NCBI GenBank assembly: GCA_027490415.1 | Contig: JAIXYD010000160.1 | Span: forward strand, 1 to 12,813 | DNA: 12,813 bases | From: Streptomycetaceae bacterium | GTDB lineage: Bacteria > Actinomycetota > Actinomycetes > Nanopelagicales > Nanopelagicaceae | Direction: 5' to 3' | Part shown: positions 10,438 through 12,813 of the stretch, piece by piece | How positions within the stretch are numbered: the first letter of the stretch is position 1 | How the letters are laid out: each line of letters starts with the position of its first letter | Position numbers and translations under genes: made by a program | The notes under the pieces: model-generated | Told to the model about the DNA's origin: nothing | Databases searched by the model: none | The model's input: only the letters and a program-made list of their open reading frames with translations

Positions 10438-11472
10438 TTACTTACGAAGTGATGTTCCGGTTGAACGAAGATCTTCACACGCGTGAACGACACGAGCAGC
10501 CATTCCAGCTTCTGCTGCCTTGCCCCATGCGCGTGGGTCATATGCCTTCTTATTTCCAACTTCGCCATCAATCTTCAATACACCGTCGTAGTTCTTAAAC
10601 ATGTGCTCAACAACTGGACGAGTAAATGCATATTGAGTATCGGTATCGATATTCATCTTAATTACACCGTAATCAAGTGATTCGCGGATCTCTGAAAGAA
10701 GTGAACCTGAACCACCGTGGAAAACGAGGTCCATTGGCTTACTTCCGGCAGCAAGACCAAGTTTTGCTGAAACCGCTTCTTGAAGCGTCTGCAGAATCTT
10801 TGGTTGCAAGACCACGTTACCTGGCTTGTAAACACCATGAACATTTCCGAATGTTGCAGCGACCATGTAACGCGCAGCAGGATCGTTTCCGAGAGTTTCA
10901 AGTGTCAGGAGCGCGTCCTCAGGTGTTGAGTACAACTTTGCATCGTGCTTTGCTTCGATGCCATCTTCTTCACCGCCAACAACGCCGATTTCGATTTCAA
11001 GAATTGTGCGAGCAGCCACTGACTTTGCAAGAAGCTCTTTCGCAACCTTCATATTCTCAGGCATATCAACTGCTGATCCATCCCACATGTGTGAGCTAAA
11101 CAGTGGTGCTTTGCCTTCCTTGACTCGCTGTGCGCCGATTTCAAGGAGTGGACGCATGTAACCATCGAGCTTTTCAGCTGGGCAGTGATCTGTATGGATT
11201 GCAATGTTGACGTTGTAATTCTTTGCAACAACATGTGCGAACTCCGCGAGCGCAACTGCGCCATCGACCATGTTTTTTACTGTGGAGCCAGATGCGTATT
11301 CAGCACCGCCCCAAGAAAATTGAATGATTCCATCTGATTCTGCTTCTGCGAATCCGCGAAGTGCAGCGATGATGGTCTGTGATGAAGAGACGTTGATTGC
11401 AGGGTATGCAAATGCGCCAGCTTTCGCGCGATCCAACATCTGGCCGTAAATTTCAGGGGTTGCAATTGGCAT
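10438..11472 (-). CDS. fba: Fructose-bisphosphate aldolase, class II
   Basis: Fba is the zinc-dependent aldolase that interconverts fructose 1,6-bisphosphate with DHAP and glyceraldehyde 3-phosphate. From the ATG at 11472-11470 the product is 344 residues, the usual class IIA length. Visible active-site groups are HTDHC (93-97, catalytic Asp95 and zinc His96), Glu161 in EIEIG, GGEEDG (166-171), His212 in FGNVHGVYKPG, His252 in FHGGSGS and the phosphate/substrate segment KMNIDTDTQYAFTRP (272-286). GGAG lies 5 bases before this ATG and the sequence MPIATPEIYGQML is a typical family N-terminus. The frame stays open for 54 more codons upstream to a GTG at 11634, but I do not consider that part of the protein. 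It is the first recognisable gene of the purine cluster. Confidence 0.95.
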   Translation of the reverse strand: MPIATPEIYGQMLDRAKAGAFAYPAINVSSSQTIIAALRGFAEAESDGIIQFSWGGAEYASGSTVKNMVDGAVALAEFAHVVAKNYNVNIAIHTDHCPAEKLDGYMRPLLEIGAQRVKEGKAPLFSSHMWDGSAVDMPENMKVAKELLAKSVAARTILEIEIGVVGGEEDGIEAKHDAKLYSTPEDALLTLETLGNDPAARYMVAATFGNVHGVYKPGNVVLQPKILQTLQEAVSAKLGLAAGSKPMDLVFHGGSGSLLSEIRESLDYGVIKMNIDTDTQYAFTRPVVEHMFKNYDGVLKIDGEVGNKKAYDPRAWGKAAEAGMAARVVHACEDLRSTGTSLRK

Positions 11473-11488
11473 TGTGACTCCACATTGT

Positions 11489-11537
11489 GCTCGGTAGCTC
11501 GCAGAAATTGATTGCGAGTCGTAATCCTTCGCCGAGC
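11489..11537 (-). promoter_or_regulatory. Nested inverted repeats in the fba leader (possible RNA structure)
   Basis: On the minus strand an outer GCTCGG/CCGAGC pair (11537-11532 with 11494-11489) encloses an inner perfect hairpin CTCGCA/TGCGAG (11518-11513 with 11503-11498) with a 9-base loop. The element ends 16 bases before the fba ATG and leaves the GGAG ribosome-binding site just outside. This arrangement could be a cis-acting leader structure. I do not recognise it as a known riboswitch class. Six-base stems can arise by chance, so confidence is modest. Confidence 0.4.
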
Positions 11538-11578
11538 GCGTCATTGGGTCGACTTCGGGCTTACGGCTAATCCAACCA

Positions 11579-11594
11579 CTTACCTGGGGGTAAG
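11579..11594 (-). repeat. Short inverted repeat, 6-bp stem and 4-base loop
   Basis: CTTACC and GGTAAG flank a four-base TGGG loop, as read on the plus strand, giving a compact perfect hairpin in the fba leader about 107 bases upstream of the fba start. It is too weak and lacks a U-tract, so it is not a terminator. A role in the leader RNA or as an operator is possible. Confidence 0.35.
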
Positions 11595-11608
11595 AAAAAT
11601 CGCCATGC

Positions 11609-11631
11609 GCCAGGGATGCTATTCCCCTGGC
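11609..11631 (-). repeat. Inverted repeat, 7-bp GC-rich stem and 9-base loop
   Basis: GCCAGGG (11609-11615) and CCCTGGC (11625-11631) are perfect inverted repeats around a 9-base loop. In DNA this could be an operator dyad; in the minus-strand transcript it would form a stable hairpin if transcription starts upstream of it. A TAGCAT box lies inside the loop region on the minus strand, but no matching -35 was found. Confidence 0.4.
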
Positions 11632-11636
11632 CACAT

Positions 11637-11676
11637 AGCGATCTCCACGCTCAATTGTCGCTAGTTCAGCGATCTC
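11637..11676. repeat. Direct repeat AGCGATCTC x2 with an inverted core copy between
   Basis: AGCGATCTC occurs at 11637-11645 and again at 11668-11676, with a start-to-start distance of 31 bases, close to three helical turns. An inverted core TCGCT (11658-11662) pairs with AGCGA (11668-11672) across 5 bases. This spacing is what paired operator half-sites can look like, but the regulator is unknown. The second copy overlaps the stop codon of the small hydrophobic ORF. Confidence 0.35.
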
Positions 11677-11773
11677 ATGGGTGAAGGGTCTTCTGAAGGA
11701 AGGTGATCAAGGCAGCCAGAAGGGCAGGGCTAGCAAGGATCTTGAGCAGAATTGCGAAGAAAGCGGTCAGCAT
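11675..11773 (-). CDS. Candidate 32-residue hydrophobic peptide, unknown function
   Basis: An ATG at 11773-11771 opens a 32-codon frame ending in TGA at 11677-11675. The peptide reads MLTAFFAILLKILASPAL (1-18), followed by LAALITFLQKTLHP. Apart from two lysines (11, 28), a glutamine, a histidine and a few Thr/Ser it is almost wholly hydrophobic. It could form one membrane helix or two short ones broken at Pro16. A weak GGA lies 7 bases upstream of the start, and a TAGATT box (11805-11800) lies 26 bases upstream of the ATG. I do not recognise the family. Small membrane proteins, type I toxin-like peptides and leader peptides share this general look. It faces the same way as fba and could sit at the head of the cluster transcript. 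It may also be a chance ORF. Confidence 0.35.
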   Translation of the reverse strand: MLTAFFAILLKILASPALLAALITFLQKTLHP

Positions 11774-11834
11774 TGTTATTTCCAATCGGTCGGTTTTTTA
11801 ATCTAGCAAGGTGGGCAAAAATAGAGAGTGCGAG

Positions 11835-11840
11835 TAATCT
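11835..11840 (+). promoter_or_regulatory. Candidate -10 box for a leaderless acs transcript
   Basis: TAATCT fits the actinobacterial TANNNT -10 pattern and ends 8 bases before the acs ATG, so transcription would begin at or next to the start codon. No Shine-Dalgarno sequence precedes acs, which agrees with leaderless initiation. No good -35 is visible. A second identical TAATCT at 11799-11804 is the alternative; it would give a leader of about 38 bases without a ribosome-binding site. Confidence 0.4.
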
Positions 11841-11848
11841 CAACGCTT

Positions 11849-12813
11849 ATGACGACGACACCTGTTGATAGTTCTGGCGATTCGATCGAAAACCTCGGCA
11901 ACGAGAACCGTCACTTTCCACCGAGTGCTGAATTTGTCGCCCAAGCCAATTTCAAGGCTGATATCTACGCGACTGCAGATGCCGATCGTTTAGCTTTCTG
12001 GGAGACACAGGCTCGTGAATTAACGTGGGATCAACCATGGCAGAGTGTCCTCGATTGGCAAGTTCCATATGCCAAATGGTTTGTCGGAGGAAAACTCAAC
12101 GCTTCCGTAAACGCACTTGATCGCCATGTTGCAGCAGGTCGTGGGAATCGCGTCGCATTTCACTTTGAGGGCGAGCCAGGCGATACCCGCACTATCACTT
12201 ATGCAGATTTGCTCACAGATGTTAAGAGAGCTGCTAACGCACTGACTGAAATCGGCGTGAAAGCCGGAGATCGTGTTGCTATCTACATGCCGATGATTCC
12301 AGAAGCGGCTGTTGCAATGTTGGCATGTGCACGTATTGGCGCTGCTCACTCAGTTGTCTTTGGTGGATTTTCCGCCGATGCACTTCTTTCACGCATTCAA
12401 GATGCGGATGCAAAACTTGTCATCACTGCAGATGGTGGGTTTAGAAAAGGTGCAGCATTTGCGCTTAAGCCTGCGGTGGATGAGGCGCTTAAGGGAAAAA
12501 CAAATGTAGAGAAGGTTCTCGTTGTGCAGCGCACCAAGCAAGAGACGGCTTGGAATGATGCAACAGATATTTGGTGGCATGAGATTGTTGATCGCCAGAG
12601 CGCAGAACATGTGGCTGAGAGCTTCGATGCCGAGCATCCCCTCTTTATCTTGTACACATCAGGCACCACGGCAAAACCCAAGGGAATTTTCCATACCACT
12701 GGTGGGTATCTCACACAGGCAGCATTTACTCATCGCGCAGTCTTTGATCTCAAGCCAGAATCAGACATCTACTGGTGCACAGCCGATGTCGGTTGGATTA
12801 CCGGTCACTCGTA
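11849..12813 (+). CDS. acs: Acetyl-CoA synthetase (acetate-CoA ligase), 3' end cut off by the window
   Basis: Acs activates acetate to acetyl-CoA through acetyl-AMP. From the ATG at 11849-11851 the frame is open for 321 codons to the edge; the family is about 650 residues, so roughly half is present. The N-terminus has the acetyl-CoA-synthetase linker region (FWETQARELTWDQPW, then KWFVGGKLNASVNALDRHV), followed by the AMP-binding domain with GVKAGDRVAIYMPMIPEA, HSVVFGGFSADAL, the P-loop-like motif YTSGTTAKPKG (269-279) and WCTADVGWITGHS at the very end. The N-terminal linker and the ADVGWITGHS motif separate acetyl-CoA synthetase from general acyl-CoA ligases, though a propionyl-CoA synthetase cannot be fully excluded without the second half. 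It is transcribed away from fba and is probably regulated separately. No Shine-Dalgarno sequence precedes the start. Confidence 0.93.
   Translation, partial: MTTTPVDSSGDSIENLGNENRHFPPSAEFVAQANFKADIYATADADRLAFWETQARELTWDQPWQSVLDWQVPYAKWFVGGKLNASVNALDRHVAAGRGNRVAFHFEGEPGDTRTITYADLLTDVKRAANALTEIGVKAGDRVAIYMPMIPEAAVAMLACARIGAAHSVVFGGFSADALLSRIQDADAKLVITADGGFRKGAAFALKPAVDEALKGKTNVEKVLVVQRTKQETAWNDATDIWWHEIVDRQSAEHVAESFDAEHPLFILYTSGTTAKPKGIFHTTGGYLTQAAFTHRAVFDLKPESDIYWCTADVGWITGHS

Larger units (their letters stand above)
11473..11848. other. Divergent intergenic region between fba and acs
   Basis: These 376 bases hold no recognised gene. They contain a 32-codon hydrophobic ORF on the minus strand, several inverted repeats on the fba side, a 9-bp direct repeat around 11637-11676, and TANNNT boxes on both strands near 11799-11840. 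Promoters for the leftward fba-pur cluster and the rightward acs gene should lie here, because the two units are divergent. I could not place a -35/-10 pair for fba with confidence. A T6 run at 11794-11799 has no good stem before it and does not look like a terminator. Confidence 0.75.

Noticed and set aside
11473..11634. Fba with a 54-residue N-terminal extension starting at GTG 11634
   Set aside because: The class II aldolase family begins at MPIATPEIYG-like sequence, the internal ATG has GGAG 5 bases upstream, and the 344-residue length is normal. The extension also contains several inverted repeats and atypical codons.
11473..11640. ZTP (pfl), PRPP/ykkC or purine riboswitch upstream of the purine cluster
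   Set aside because: None of their conserved core sequences could be found by eye. The visible stems do not match those architectures.
11774..11804. Rho-independent terminator at the T6 run (11794-11799)
   Set aside because: The bases before the T run do not form a GC-rich stem. Both flanking units diverge from here, so no terminator is expected.
11681..11806. GTG-started plus-strand ORF of about 41 codons antisense to the hydrophobic ORF
   Set aside because: It has no ribosome-binding site, mixed composition and no recognisable motif, and it is explained as the complement of the hydrophobic frame.

Overview
The window reads as a piece of a compact actinobacterial chromosome. Ten genes lie head to tail on the minus strand and one gene leaves in the opposite direction at the right edge. 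The best guess is a streamlined actinobacterium of moderate GC content, such as a freshwater acI / Nanopelagicales-type lineage. This is an inference from three things: actinobacteria-style gene order (fba next to purA, and a small SCP-2-like protein between purL and purF), very short or negative intergenic distances, and AT-richer codon use than soil actinobacteria. No ribosomal RNA or other taxonomic marker is present.

Minus strand, in transcription order: fba (11472-10438), purA, purD, purB, purC, purS, purQ, purL, an SCP-2-like small gene, purF and purM (runs off the left edge at base 1). Five junctions are 4-base (ATGA/GTGA) or 1-base (TAATG) start/stop overlaps. The remaining gaps are 2, 3, 18, 18 and 34 bases. 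No terminator was seen between the genes, so a single polycistronic mRNA with translational coupling is likely.

The purine genes supply PRPP amidotransferase (PurF), GAR synthetase (PurD), the three-part FGAM synthetase (PurL+PurQ+PurS), AIR synthetase (PurM), SAICAR synthetase (PurC), adenylosuccinate lyase (PurB, used twice) and adenylosuccinate synthetase (PurA, the AMP branch). The GAR transformylase, AIR carboxylase (PurE/PurK) and PurH steps are not in the window. Fba, a class II fructose-bisphosphate aldolase, heads the cluster and links it to central carbon metabolism.

The stretch 11473-11848 (376 bases) separates fba from a divergent acetyl-CoA synthetase gene (acs, cut off at the right edge). 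It is the only sizeable region without an obvious known gene and holds most of the novelty: a 32-residue hydrophobic ORF on the minus strand, several inverted repeats that could fold in the fba leader RNA, a 9-bp direct repeat spaced 31 bp, and a TAATCT box placed so that acs could be transcribed as a leaderless mRNA. I found no CRISPR array, tRNA, rRNA, insertion sequence or prophage gene.
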